A stretch of 64,000 bases of DNA from Selaginella moellendorffii (GCF_000143415.4 NW_003314261.1:2698174-2762173); one strand, 5' to 3'. Positions 10,328 through 20,809 are shown, counted from the stretch's first letter. Translations and numbers: made by a program. Notes: generated from the sequence alone by a model not told the origin.

Positions 10328-12248
10328 CTCTTCTTCACAAGTTCCATCAGGCTTGCTTGCATTCTTTTGATTCTCCTTCCATATTTTTTCCTAGGTAGCT
10401 TGTGGAATGGCCTCGTATATGTGTGGATGATGGTAGTGAAAGTAATGAAGCAGTTAGTAATTATACCGTAATAAAATGTTAAAGAAAATGTTTGGAACAA
10501 ATGGTTGATTATTCATTGTCACTAATCTCTTGCCGGTGTAAAGCCTACGTAAACTTGGAGAATTTCGAGTCGATTCGAGCGCCATCAACATCTGAGCTTG
10601 TTTCCGTTTTCCAGCTCAGGCACACCAAAAGGTGACGCCACTGCTGACACTACTCTTGGATTTGCAAATGCAACTGAGCTGAGCGGTGATTGAAATTTGC
10701 GGCCTTGTAACAACGACCGCAGTTCTTTTCTTTATCACCTTCTTTTCCACTGCCAAGTCTTCCAGTACCAGCTTCTGTTGTAAAAAGTAGCATATACAGG
10801 CTTACACATGCCCAGGCTCTCTTTGCGAGCGATGGAAACCTCCCCGCAGGGTTTCCAGTTTTCTTCTGTAGGCTGCAAGAATTGGGAGACTTTAAGAGCC
10901 AGGACTAAACGAATTATCCTTTGTGCCAATGGCAGCATCCCCATTTGCAGGATCCAAGAGGTAATGTCTCTTACAGTCCTTGGAAACTCTTGGAGTTTCT
11001 GAAAAGGTCCCATGGATCTGCTGGGTACTCCAAGGCCCCGAGTATAATATATAGTAGGTACATATTTTTGTATGTTTCAAGTAGCTAGTATAGTATAGTA
11101 TACTGCTTCGAGAAGAAAAAATGGAGGGATCTTTGCAAATTATGCAAGTGTGTGTGTGTGTGTGTGTGTGTAACGTAGGGATAAGTTCTTCGTGCTTGCA
11201 TGCGTGAGCAAAGAACTTTTGCGGTACCACGATTCCCGGGGGTCCTGAAATCGTCATCTTTCCTGCGAAGATAAAATAGAAAGGGAGTTAAAAAAAAGGA
11301 GAGGAGGAAAAGAATGGCGTCCCTATCTACCTTTAGAAACACAATACGAATTTGGAGGTAACATGGCGGGCTCCCAGAAACTGAAAACTGGAATACCCCA
11401 AAGTATATAAAAATCAAAGAATTTGATCCAATGTCGACATCAAGAAGAGCTACAAAACAGTGAAAATTGGATTCATCCGCAGCAGAGAGATCAATCCAAA
11501 TGAATCGAAATCATCGCCAGCTTTCATATGCTGTCAAAAGGTGTTCCAGGGGAGAAGTTGAAGGTTGAAATGTTAAATTTGCTTCGATCAACACAAGAGT
11601 TCGGATGGAAATTGTGGCTGGTCTCGATCGTATGCGCTGATTCACAGAAGCTTCGGACGAAAAAGCTTACGCGCAAAGTTCTCGTGGTGCCCTCTTTTTC
11701 CTCCTCAAAAACTTCCATTTCATGCACCGCAAAAGTTGACGCTCGAAAGGAATGGAATCATGGCCTTTTTATATAATACATACAGAAAACCAAATATTCT
11801 AATGGAGCAAGAGATTGTATTGCCAAACCCTAAATCTGCCCTAAATTTTGTATCGGCTAACTTTACTTTTGGGTACTTTGACCAGAAATGCCCAGTGGGG
11901 GCATTTTGGGCGGGGCCCTTAAGCATTGGCAAATACCCCAGCCGTATAATTATCTTTAGTTTTTTTCGTCCGTTAGTCGGCCGCCATAGCCAAAGCTTGT
12001 CGACCTCCACCAAGAACACACTACGCGCTCTCTCTCTCTCTCTCCCTCATCTCTTCTTGTCCAATTCGATGTCACGGCGCATCGCCAGCACCGGCGCGGC
12101 CGCCAGATGCCAAATGCGGGTGTCGGATTCGCGCGGCCGATCTGTTCTTGGGGGATTCTGCTGTTAGGTCGGGGTAGATCCAGGGCAATTTGGTGCCCGG
12201 AATTGCTGAGGAGCAATCGGAGCTGCGGTTGAATCGAATCGGTCTGGA
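10328..12248. other. Intergenic region, no convincing gene
   Basis: This holds the presumed 3' region of the LIMR gene, a TG microsatellite (about 11149-11171) and a CT tract in the HIPP leader (about 12026-12048). Several 60-145 codon ORFs on both strands lack any family signature and overlap one another. The strongest (11528-11776 +) shows no domain. I see no RNA gene. Confidence 0.6.
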
Positions 12249-13573
12249 ATGGGGGACGGGGAGAAGAAGGAGGAGAAGAAGGAGGATGCGAAGCCGCTGG
12301 AGCCCGTGGTGAGTGAGTGTTTATGTTTCTGTGAGGGGTTTTGGCTGGATTTGGAATCCAATTCATCTCGTGCTCGCAGACTGTGGTGCTCAAGGTGAAA
12401 ATTCACTGCCTGGGATGCGAGAAGAAGGTGAAGAAATCGCTCAGCAAGGTGAAAGGTATGGAAATTTATCGCGAATTTCGCGTGTTCCTCGATCTGATGG
12501 TGTGTTCTCAGGGCTTATGTCGCTGGACGTGAATCGCAGCGAAGGAAAGGTGACGGTTAAAGGGTTTGTGGATCCCAAGGAGGTGCTCAAGAGGGCCAAG
12601 AAGACGGGAAAGCAGGCGGATTTCTGGCCATCTCCTCCTCCGCCACCCAAAGAGGAGAAGAAATCATCCGACGAGGAGAAATCCGAGAAGAAGGAAGAGA
12701 AGAAGGAGAAGGAGGAGAAGAAGGAGGAGAAGGAAGAGAAGAAGGAGGAGAAGAAGGAGAAGGAGGAGAAGAAAGAGGAGAAGAAGGAAGAGAAGAAGGA
12801 GAAGGAGGAGAAGAAAGAGGAGAAGAAGGAAGAGAAGAAGGAGAAGGAGGAGAAGAAGGAGGACAAGGGCGAGGAGAAGAAGGACAAGGAGGTGAAGTTC
12901 AAGGAGGAAGAGAAGGGAGAGAAGAAGGAGGAGAAGAAGAAGGACAAGGAGGTGAAGTTCAAGGAGGAAGAGAAGAAGGAGGAGAAGAAGGACAAGGAAG
13001 AGAAGAAGGAAGAGAAGAAGGACAAGGAAGAGAAGAAGGAAGAGAAGAAGGACAANNNNNNNNNNNNNNNNNNNNNNNNNNNNNNNNNNNNNNNNNNNNN
13101 NNNNNNNNNNNNNNNNNNNNNNNNNNNNNNNNNNNNNNNNNNNNNNNNNNNNNNNGGAAGAGACGAAGGAAGAGAAGAAGAAAGAAGAGAAGAAAGAAGA
13201 GAAGGCCGAAGAGAAGAAGGAGGAGAAGAAGAAAGAAGAGAAGAAAGAGGAGAAGAAAGAAGAGAAGGCCGAAGAGAAGGAGGAGAAGAAGAAAGAAGAG
13301 AAGAAAGAGGAGAAGGCCGAAGAGAAGGAGGAGAAGAAGGAGGAGAAGAAGAAGGAAGAGAAGAAGGAAGAGAAGGAGGAGAAGAAGGAGAAGAAGGAAG
13401 AGGAGGAGGAGAGATACGAGGAAAGATATGAGGAGAGGGAGAGGGATTACTACAGACCGGAGCCGGAGCCATGGACGCTGTCCAACCAGCCTCCAATGCA
13501 GTTCGAGACGGTGAGGATCATAGCGCCGCAGTACTTTAGCGACGAGAACCCAAACGCGTGCTCGCTTATGTGA
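12249..13573 (+). CDS. Heavy-metal-associated isoprenylated plant protein (HIPP), interrupted by gap
   Basis: Exons 12249-12308, 12380-12455 and 12512 onward. Residues 21-70 form one HMA domain with the metal-binding pair C30 and C33 (HCLGCEKKVKKSL) and the matching SLDVNRSEGKVTVKGFVDP strand. A very long Lys/Glu repeat follows, broken by 100 Ns (13056-13155). After the gap the sensible frame is again Lys/Glu-rich, then Tyr/Pro-rich, ending YFSDENPN and the CaaX box CSLM with TGA at 13571-13573. Met in the last position predicts farnesylation and membrane anchoring. HIPPs are plant metallochaperones or stress adaptors. Because the gap size is arbitrary, the frame across it and the true length are unknown. 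Confidence 0.85.
12650..13415 (+). repeat. GAGAAGAAG-type purine repeat within the HIPP gene
   Basis: Nearly pure GAGAAGAAGGA repeats encode KEEKKEEKKE-type sequence on both sides of the gap. All three forward frames stay open for hundreds of bases. This explains the long Arg-rich ORF in another frame and the Ser/Phe-rich ORF on the minus strand; both are artefacts of the repeat. Confidence 0.9.
13056..13155. other. Assembly gap of 100 Ns
   Basis: Exactly 100 N characters lie inside the purine repeat of the HIPP gene. The round number suggests a placeholder, so the true repeat length is not known. Confidence 0.95.
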
Positions 13574-14092
13574 TCGATGATCAAAGCAATGGTTCGTCCC
13601 TCTCCTCGATCTCGTGCGATCGAGATCTCTGGTCGATCGATCGATCTGGAGCCATAGTTTTTCGATCTCTCTTGGGTTCTATCAGATCAGGGAGACAGGG
13701 GCGAGGATTCCTCGCACAGGAAACTAGGCAGGGAGAATGTGTATAGAGCCAGCAGAGATGTTTTTCCGGGTTTATTGTAAATAAAAGTCCTCCTAAAACG
13801 ACGCTTAGCACTCGTCCTTTTCTGTGGAATCTTCCATGTTTGATTGGTCACGCGTATAGTTAAAGTATGATGAGTTTTTCCCTTGGAATCTACTGTTGTT
13901 AAGCTTGGCTGGAGATTTTGGGAGAATCACACTCGACTGTTTTTTAAGAGCATGATGAATAGAAAATAATACATGTTGTTAGGAGTCTTAGGCATGAGAC
14001 CACAATGCAATATATGCAAATTAGATATACTTTATCACTCTTGGCCTCTTTAATCTTTACTGAAAGGTATTTGACAACGATGTGAGATTTGG
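13574..14092. other. Intergenic region between HIPP and PPR gene 1
   Basis: HIPP 3' untranslated sequence and the presumed promoter of the PPR gene. No coding signal beyond short chance ORFs. Confidence 0.6.
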
Positions 14093-16063
14093 ATGCGTTT
14101 TGATCGGCACGCCACAGCTGAGCTCCTCCGAAAATGCCGAGATCCCGTCCAAGCCCAGGCTCTCCACGCCCAGATCGCCAGCTCCAGCCATGGAGCCGAG
14201 GCGTTCTTCAACAATCTTGTCATTCACATGTATGCCCGGTGTGGCAAACTCGGCGAGGCTCGCTGTGTCTTCGACTCGATGGTCAAGAGAAACATCTTCT
14301 CCTGGAATATCATCGTCTCAGCGCACACGCAGACAACTGGGTTTCTCTCCACAGCTGCAAGCTTTTACGATCGGATGCCTCGTTGGGATCCGGTGGCCGC
14401 GACCGCGATGATCGCCGCATTTGCCAGTGCAGGGCAATTGTGTTCTGCAAGAGAGATCTTCGACTGGCTGCCCACTCGAAGCACTATATCCGAGACTGCA
14501 ATCATGGGCGCATACGCTAAAGCCGGTTTCGTTCAGGAGGCGAAGAAAGTATTCGACATCATCTCTCGCAAAGACGAAGTCTGCTGGAACGCCATTGCAA
14601 CAGCATATGCCTCAAACCGGCATTTGCACAGAGCTCGTGGTATCTTCGAAAAGATTCCCCAAAGAAGCAGCGTTTGCTGGAACGCGCTCTTCTCAGCGCT
14701 GGCGCAAAACGGGCATCTTGCGGAATCAAAACAAGTTTTTGATGAGATGCCCGAGCACGACGAATATTCGTGGACCGGCCTCGTTACAGCATATGCCCGT
14801 AACGGGCATCTGGGAGATGCGCAGAGAATCTTCCGCGGCATGCCGCGGTGGTGCCCGGTTACGTGGAACGCGATGATGTCCGCGTGTGCCCGGAATGGGA
14901 ATCTCCACGAGGCCGTCCGGATGTTCGCGCGGCTCGAACACCCGACCCCCGAGGCCTGGGGAACGCTCATCGCGGGCTACACGTCCAACGGGCGCCTCGC
15001 CGAGGCCCGGGAGCTCTTCGATCGCAGCCCTAATCCGGGGATCACGTCCTGGAACGCGCTCATTACCGCCTACATCGACAGTGGTGATCTGGCGGAGGCG
15101 GAGCGGCTGTTCGATCGAATGCCCAACCGCGCGTCCGCGTCGTGGAACACGCTCATCAATGGGTTCCTCCAATTGGGCGAGATTTCCCGCGCTAGGCGGC
15201 TCTTCGATCGGATGCTCGAGCCGGACACCGCGACCTACGTATGCGTGCTCGCGGCATATGCCCAGAGAGGGCATCTGGAAGATGCGCAGAGTATATTCGA
15301 CAGGATGCCCGAGAAGAACCTCCTGGCCAGGACGGCGATGCTAGTCGCGCACGCCCAGCGCGGGAGACTGGAAGATGCGCGGAGGATATTCCACGGTATG
15401 GTGGAGCGGGATCTTGTGGCGTGGACTGCCCTGGTTGGGGCCCTTGCCCAACAGGGGCATGTGGAGGAAGCCAAGGAGGTGTTTGATAAGATGCCCCACT
15501 TGGACCTCGTCTCGTGGAACGCAATGATTGCGGGGTACGCGCAAAATGGACGCGTGGCAGCCGCGAGGTCGTTGTTTGCAAAAACTCCCCATTTGGGGCT
15601 GCCCGTGTGGAACGGGATTATCTCGGCTTGTGCCCAAAATGGGGATGGGCGTGCAGCACTGGGGCTCTTCCGGGCCATGGCGTGGGAGGGATTCGAACCC
15701 AATACCGTCACATTCGTGAGCGTCCTCCTTGCGTGTAGTCGTATAGGATCTGTAGAGAATACCGTCGGCTACTTTGTCTCGCTCGTTGGGGATTTTGGCG
15801 TGGCGGCGATGCTTGATCACTATATGTGCATGGTAGATCAATTGGCGCGCACTGGGCAGCTGGATCACGCCCAGGATCTGATCGAGAGCATGCCCTTTGA
15901 GCCCGATTCGGTGGCCTGGACGATTCTGCTGGGCGCTTGCAATGTCCAGGCGGATGTGGAGCAGGGATCGCTAGCCGCGCGGCTCGCATCGTCGCTCGAT
16001 TCCGAGAACTCAGTGCCGTATTTGCTGCTGTCGAATGCCTGGATCTCTGGGTCTCCAATTTGA
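14093..16063 (+). CDS. Pentatricopeptide repeat (PPR) protein 1
   Basis: A single-exon ORF of 656 residues built almost entirely of PPR units. Most are about 31 residues, in the short S style seen in lycophyte PPR proteins, for example SWNALITAYIDSGDLAEAERLFDRMPN. Two longer repeats near the end contain EPNTVTFVSVLLACS and the family-typical MPFEPDSVAWTILLGAC. PLS-type PPR proteins bind single-stranded RNA in plastids or mitochondria, one base per repeat, and act in RNA processing or editing. The usual E1 region starts (YLLLSN) but then ends abruptly in WISGSPI, so the E/DYW part is missing. No clear transit peptide: the repeats begin within about 20 residues of the start. Confidence 0.9.
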   Translation: MRFDRHATAELLRKCRDPVQAQALHAQIASSSHGAEAFFNNLVIHMYARCGKLGEARCVFDSMVKRNIFSWNIIVSAHTQTTGFLSTAASFYDRMPRWDPVAATAMIAAFASAGQLCSAREIFDWLPTRSTISETAIMGAYAKAGFVQEAKKVFDIISRKDEVCWNAIATAYASNRHLHRARGIFEKIPQRSSVCWNALFSALAQNGHLAESKQVFDEMPEHDEYSWTGLVTAYARNGHLGDAQRIFRGMPRWCPVTWNAMMSACARNGNLHEAVRMFARLEHPTPEAWGTLIAGYTSNGRLAEARELFDRSPNPGITSWNALITAYIDSGDLAEAERLFDRMPNRASASWNTLINGFLQLGEISRARRLFDRMLEPDTATYVCVLAAYAQRGHLEDAQSIFDRMPEKNLLARTAMLVAHAQRGRLEDARRIFHGMVERDLVAWTALVGALAQQGHVEEAKEVFDKMPHLDLVSWNAMIAGYAQNGRVAAARSLFAKTPHLGLPVWNGIISACAQNGDGRAALGLFRAMAWEGFEPNTVTFVSVLLACSRIGSVENTVGYFVSLVGDFGVAAMLDHYMCMVDQLARTGQLDHAQDLIESMPFEPDSVAWTILLGACNVQADVEQGSLAARLASSLDSENSVPYLLLSNAWISGSPI

Positions 16064-16117
16064 GCGTGAAAAGAGCGGGAAGGGGTTAATCCCCTGTTTT
16101 TAGGGTTCCTGGTGGCT

Positions 16118-16845
16118 ATGGCGGAGCTCCGGGTGGCTCCAGCGCCAGTGGTTTTCAATTTCTCCGTGGTGCCCAGGTTGCGCGTGGGATTGAGGAGCTG
16201 GGGGAGATTCTCGGCCGCCCACATTGTCTGCCTCGCGAAGAAGCGAGTGAGTGACCAAGCTCCGGCGCCAAAAGTAGCAGAGCCTGCGCCGGTAAGCGAA
16301 GATTTGCCAGAGGAGGACGTCGTTCTAGAGGGCCTGAATGAGGCAAGTTCTCATTTCCTCTGCGAAAATTTGCGGTGATACCAGTCGTTTTTCAGCTGGC
16401 AAACGATGCGCTCCAAGTGATGCTCGGCAAGAAATCCAAGTCGGTGATGGATTGCCTGGAAGAACTGGATGAGGCGGGGGAGTATCTCGTCAAGGAAGGG
16501 AAGCTGGACGCCGCGAGGTTCGTGCTCGTCATCAAAAACATGCTAGATCACCAAGTAAGTTCTTGCGATCCCTCCAAAACTTTAGAAACAATGCTAGAAC
16601 ACAACGCATTGAATCTCTAGGTGATAGCGGAGAAGAATGATCTCGAAGGAGCCTACAAGCGAGCTTTCGAAAGAATTTGGAGCTGCGTCGAGGATTCGGG
16701 ATGGTCGCTCGCGATGCCCGAGAACGAAACTGGAGTTGATCTGGTGAGAAATAGAAATTCTTTTTGAAAGCCATTGTTTTGATATCCTCTGTGTGTTCTT
16801 CAGCTAGACGATGAGCTGATTCCCCCGGTTCTTAACCAAAGATAA
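16118..16845 (+). CDS. Small plastid-targeted-looking conserved protein, 182 aa
   Basis: Exons 16118-16342, 16396-16554, 16621-16743 and 16804-16845 give 183 codons. Intron 1 uses a GC donor (GAG|GCAAGT) with acceptor TTTTTCAG; the rest are GT-AG. The first ~40 residues are Ala/Arg/Val-rich with few acids (PRLRVGLRSWGRFSAA), as in a chloroplast transit peptide. The mature part is helical and charged (MLGKKSKSVMDCLEELDEAGEYLVKEGKLDAARFVLVIK). I cannot assign a family. The start is only 54 bases after the PPR stop, so the two genes are very tightly packed on the same strand. Confidence 0.65.
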
Positions 16846-16930
16846 GGCACATTCCGTCTTCTTTAGCATCGAGGCATATTCTGTCACGTGAAGTGTTGCT
16901 CCGGATATTCCGTCAGTGCGCTTTCTTGCT

Positions 16931-16953
16931 GTTTAAATAGCCTAGAACCCTAG
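16931..16953 (+). promoter_or_regulatory. TATA-like element and telo-box upstream of ribosomal protein P0
   Basis: A TTTAAATA motif lies at 16932-16939, with an AACCCTAG telo-box-like motif at 16946-16953, 25-45 bases before the P0 ATG at 16978. Telo-boxes are common in plant ribosomal protein promoters and leaders. Confidence 0.45.
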
Positions 16954-16977
16954 CAAAAACCTCTAGCTTTTTTGGCG

Positions 16978-18388
16978 ATGGGGTTCAAGGGGACGAAGCT
17001 CGAGAAGAAGGAGGCCTACGATCTCAAGCTTTGCAAGTACCTTGATGACTACGGCCGGGCGCTGATCTGCGCGGCGGACAATGTTGGATCCAACCAGATG
17101 CAGCAGATCCGCCAGGGCCTTCGCCCCGATTCCGTGGTGCTCATGGGGAAGAACACGCTGATGAAGCGCACGATCCGCAAGTACGCCGAGAAGACGGGCA
17201 ACAGGGATGTTCTCAACCTCATTCCTCTCCTTGTGGTGAGAAATCTGCCTGTGCGCGTGATCTTTGTGATTTCCCGTGATTTCATCGCTCCTCGCCGCGT
17301 TTGCTGTCGAAATCTTGCGCCTCTCTTCGATCTTGGATGTGTTCTTGGCGATGTCGTGGTTTCTTGAGGGGATTTCGGAGCTGCCTTGGATCTAGGTTCA
17401 TTCATTCATTGTAGGGAAACGTCGGGCTTGTCTTCACTAGAGGAGATCTTAAGGAGGTCCGTGAGGTGATCGCAAAGTACAAGGTAAGTTCTTTCACTTC
17501 CGATCGATCTTCTCAAGGATTCTTGAGCTTTGTCTTTCTTTTTCCTAAGGTTGGAGCGCCTGCTAGAGTTGGCCTCGTCGCTCCGATCGACGTGACGATT
17601 CAGCCAGGGAGCACTGGCCTCGATCCATCACACACATCCTTCTTCCAGGTAAAAACTCTAGAATTTATATTTTTTTATCTCGCGATCAAGCATATGGTAT
17701 ATCAAGTAAGTTGGCCGCTTGTTCTAGGCGCTGAATATCCCGACGAAGATCAACAAGGGGACCGTGGAGATCGTCTCCTCCGTGGAGCTCATCAGCAAAG
17801 GCACCAAAGTCGGCTCCTCGGAGGCAGCGCTCCTGGCAAAGCTGAGAATCCGGCCATTCTCCTACGGACTCGTCGTCCGCAGAGTCTACGACAGTGGCTC
17901 CGTGTTTGATCCCGCCGTGCTCGACCTCACCGACGACGACCTCGTCGCAAAGTTTGCGGAAGGAGTCTCGGCGGTGGCGGCCATCTCTCTCGCACTCGGC
18001 TACCCGACACTGGCGGCCGCCGCGCACTTCTTCCTCAACTCGTACAAGAACGTCCTGGCCATTGCGCTGAGCACCGACTACTCGTATCCGCAAGCCGAGA
18101 ACGCGAAGGAATACTTGAAGGTACCTCGTTTGGGATATCTAGCTTCTGGATTTCTAGATAGTGTCTTGGTTGGCCTTCTTTTGTTTTTCGTCCTAGGTGG
18201 TGTTCTTGGTTTGACGTGTTTAGTGCTTCGTGCAGGATCCAAGCAAGTTTGCCGTGGCTGTAGCTCTGGTGTCGGAGGAATCGAGCACTGCTCCTGTGGT
18301 GGCTGCTACAGAGGAGAAGAAAGAAGAGGACGAGGAAGAAGAAGACGATGGAGGAGGATTCATGGATCTTTTTGGAGGCGAAGACTAG
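16978..18388 (+). CDS. RPP0: 60S acidic ribosomal protein P0
   Basis: Exons 16978-17235, 17415-17483, 17550-17648, 17728-18120 and 18236-18388 join to 324 codons. P0 is the base of the ribosomal stalk, binds 28S rRNA and P1/P2 dimers, and helps recruit translation factors. Seen: [82 protein letters not shown] and [12 protein letters not shown], all typical of P0. The length is normal. The acidic C-terminus ends [12 protein letters not shown] rather than the usual plant GFGLFDEE-type ending, so the factor-binding tail is altered. The last intron precedes [10 protein letters not shown]. Confidence 0.95.
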
Positions 18389-18476
18389 AACAGTTTTGGA
18401 ACACACCAAAGTTTTGTTTAGACGATCTTAAGTCTTTGAAATTTTGGCGATAAAAATGGTGGCTTGATTAAAAGTT

Positions 18477-18510
18477 TCCGTTGCCCGGAATCGAACCCGA
18501 CAACAACGGA
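18477..18510 (-). other. tRNA-Glu-like hairpin relic
   Basis: Read on the minus strand, 34 bases begin TCCGTTG and end CAACGGA, a perfect 7-bp stem identical to the acceptor stem of plant tRNA-Glu. Between them is a T-arm-like CGGGTTCGATTCCGGG with one stem mismatch. The D and anticodon arms are absent. It lies between the P0 stop and the peroxidase start. It is not a functional tRNA; it is a probable internally deleted relic. Confidence 0.5.
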
Positions 18511-18541
18511 TGTAAGATTTCCCCCATTTTTTAATCTAGGT

Positions 18542-20028
18542 ATGGCAATGCTACTCGGGTGGACGTCCTCCGTTGGCGCTCTTCCCAAGATCGATGGCGG
18601 CCGATGCGCTTCTTGCGATTGTCGAGACGAAGGTAACTTATATGCTTCTCCTGTTTCTTTTATTTCGAGCTTGGCTGTTCTTGTTTTGTAGCAAGGAGTC
18701 CAGTGGTCACTAGGCGTTTTGCTCTTATTTCCTCATCGTCGGCAGCCCTACTTAGCAGCAAGTTTGCTTTAGCAGTGTCGGTGGCTTGCTTTTAAATCCT
18801 CGCTTCGTTCTTTGATGGAGAAATTTTTTTTTCTCCTTGCGCAGAAGCGAGGATGCAAAAGACAGTCGCATTCGTGAAGCTTTGCGGAAAGTTGTGAGCA
18901 AGCAAAAAGCTCCTGGTCTTTTGAGGCTCGTGTTTCATGATGCTGGGACTTTCAGCGCTTCCAAAGGTAAAACGAGTTTCTTCTTCATCGCAAATGTCTA
19001 GACATCTTCTTTTATATCATTGAGGTGGTGGGATGAATGGATCTATCATTTACGAGCTGGAAAGACCAGAGAACGCGGGTCTCGAACGATCCATCAAGGT
19101 AATTGTAATGCACATATCAAGTTAGGCTAAAAAAATATGAGCACTCCTTTTCTTAGGTCCTCAACAAAGCTAGGGGGGAGTTAGAAGGTTCTCTTCATGG
19201 TACTGTTTATCATAGATTCTCGCCATGCTTTCGTGAATTAATTTTGGATTATTTTGATGTTTTCTCAGTGTCTTGGGCGGATCTTATTGCTGTTGCTGGG
19301 TCAGAAGCCATCGTTATCTGTGGAGGACCCTTCATTCCCGTGAAGTTAGGAAGACTGGACTCAAGGTTGGTGTTGACTCTTTACGATGACCGGAAGACAG
19401 TGTATTGACCGTCTAGTTTATGTGTTGATCCAGTGTTGCTGACATACAAGGTGAGCTGCCTAGCGAGGATCTCAATGCTGTGGCCCTGAAGAAGATTTTT
19501 CAAAGCAAGGGTTTCTCGTGAGTATGTCTCGTCAAAGTTCGCTCGAGCTTTTCATGCTTTTTTCTTATCACTTTCCTAATGGCTGCGACTTCGTCAAGCT
19601 TGTAGGACTCAAGAAATGGTAGCTCTTTCGGGCGCTCATACGCTTGGCAGCAAAGGTTTTGGCAATCCCACAGTGTTTGACAACAGCTATTACGACGTTC
19701 TCTTGAAGATGCCTTGGAGCGATCCTGGTAAAGCTGACAAAGATCAAAGACTTTGACGGTGCATCCTTTCTTTCATTTTTTTCTTTGTTTTGTTTTGTTT
19801 TTCAGATAACAAAATGGCGTCAATGATCGGCTTGCCATCTGATAGAGTCCTGGTCAGTGACAAAGAGTGCCTCCCGTAAGTCGCTGAATTTCGTTTTAGA
19901 TGATACTGTTTATTTCTTCGACTTTCAGCTGGATACAAGTATACAAGCGGGACCAGTCGAAGTTCTACACTGATTTCACGTTGGCCTACACTAAGCTGGT
20001 AAATCTAGGCGCGCAATGGGAAGGATAA
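18542..20028 (+). CDS. APX6-like: APX6-like class I haem peroxidase
   Basis: Ten exons give 296 codons: 18542-18632, 18692-18776, 18845-18966, 19025-19098, 19157-19199, 19269-19365, 19434-19517, 19606-19727, 19806-19875, 19929-20028. The exon 2 donor (AGT|GTCGGT) is weak. The N-terminus, with ARSPVVTRRFALISSSSAALL, looks like a plastid presequence. The distal site is LLRLVFHDAGTF: R86 and H90 are present, with Phe89 where classical ascorbate peroxidases have Trp. The proximal site is VALSGAHTLGS with H210. GGMNGSIIYELERPENAGLE, VSWADLIAVAGSEA and GLPSDRVLVSD match the APX6 group. It reduces hydrogen peroxide; the electron donor in this divergent group is less certain than for cytosolic APX. 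Confidence 0.88.
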
Positions 20029-20052
20029 AAGTCCCTGGTAATACAATAGAGA

Positions 20053-20328
20053 ATGGTTTTCTTACTGCTTTGTTTTTTGGCTGCCTCTTTGGCTCTCGTG
20101 TTCCCGGCGCAGCCACGTTGCATGTGGGGTGCTCAGAGGCCTCGCAAGAAAGCATATGGCGCTCTCAAGTGCAACGAGGCAAAGATTGACGCAGACCATG
20201 AGTGGTACGACTTTTATAAATCTCGTGCTTCGATTTCTTATGATATTTTCCTTGTCTTTTTAACACAGACATGGGCCTGTAAAGGGCAAAGCTACAAAAC
20301 TCCAGACAAATCTTTGGACAAAGCTTAA
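20053..20328 (+). CDS. Possible small secreted protein, uncertain
   Basis: ATG 20053 begins MVFLLLCFLAASLALVFPAQP, a good signal-peptide-like stretch, followed by a basic, Cys-containing segment (RCMWGAQRPRKKAYGALKC). The ORF stays open for 91 codons. An apparent intron (GTACGA near 20205 to ACACAG near 20270) would join to an immediate TGA, giving about 51 residues. I recognise no family. It starts 25 bases after the peroxidase stop, so it may be only 3' untranslated sequence. Confidence 0.25.
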   Translation: MVFLLLCFLAASLALVFPAQPRCMWGAQRPRKKAYGALKCNEAKIDADHEWYDFYKSRASISYDIFLVFLTQTWACKGQSYKTPDKSLDKA

Positions 20329-20809
20329 TGCAGTTCTAATGCAGTCCTAATGCAGTCCCCCGGAAGGTGGCATGGATCTGGCGAATGGGAAAGAAAGCCG
20401 AGCAAGGTGGTTTGCCGACAGTGGTTTTTTGAAGATTTTTGCAACTTGTGACAAACACGTTGTGCTGGCGTTTCTCATTTCTGCTGCTGCAACTTTGATT
20501 GGTACTGAAACCCGGGAGCTGCGGGGAGTGACACTGAAATGCGGTCCAAATTCTTATTTCCGATCACGATGGACGAGAGCGTTATACACATGGAGCAAAA
20601 CTTCTATATCGCAGTCGAGAAGGCGTCGTGGTTTGGAGGTCTCTATCCGTCCAACTCGATACCACCCCGAGAAGTCTGCGAACGACACACATACATGCAC
20701 GAACCGGGTCAAGGCCGGCCTGAAGGAGGGCTGGAAGGAAAAGGAAATGTCGGACAATACTCGCAGCGAGCAGGGACACGTTGGAAATTGTAGTGGCACC
20801 GAATCTTTG
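20329..20809. other. Short intergenic region between convergent genes
   Basis: This lies between the peroxidase side (+) and the dioxygenase (-). A 152-codon ORF (20372-20830 +) has no recognisable domain and runs antisense into the dioxygenase stop region, so I do not call it. Confidence 0.5.

Noticed and set aside
11528-11776. 82-codon ORF upstream of the HIPP gene
   Set aside because: No family signature and no supporting exon; the antisense frame is equally open.
12566-12895. Arg-rich ORF overlapping the HIPP gene, and a Ser/Phe-rich ORF on the minus strand (12441-13496)
   Set aside because: Both are other-frame readings of the GAGAAGAAG repeat. The real frame is fixed by the HMA exon and the CaaX end.
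13156-13431. Gly/Arg/Glu-rich reading directly after the Ns
   Set aside because: It results from the arbitrary 100-base gap length; the Lys/Glu frame leads to the CSLM stop.
15686-15700. GATTCGAACCC, like a tRNA B box, inside PPR gene 1
   Set aside because: No acceptor, D or anticodon arm around it, and it encodes normal PPR residues.
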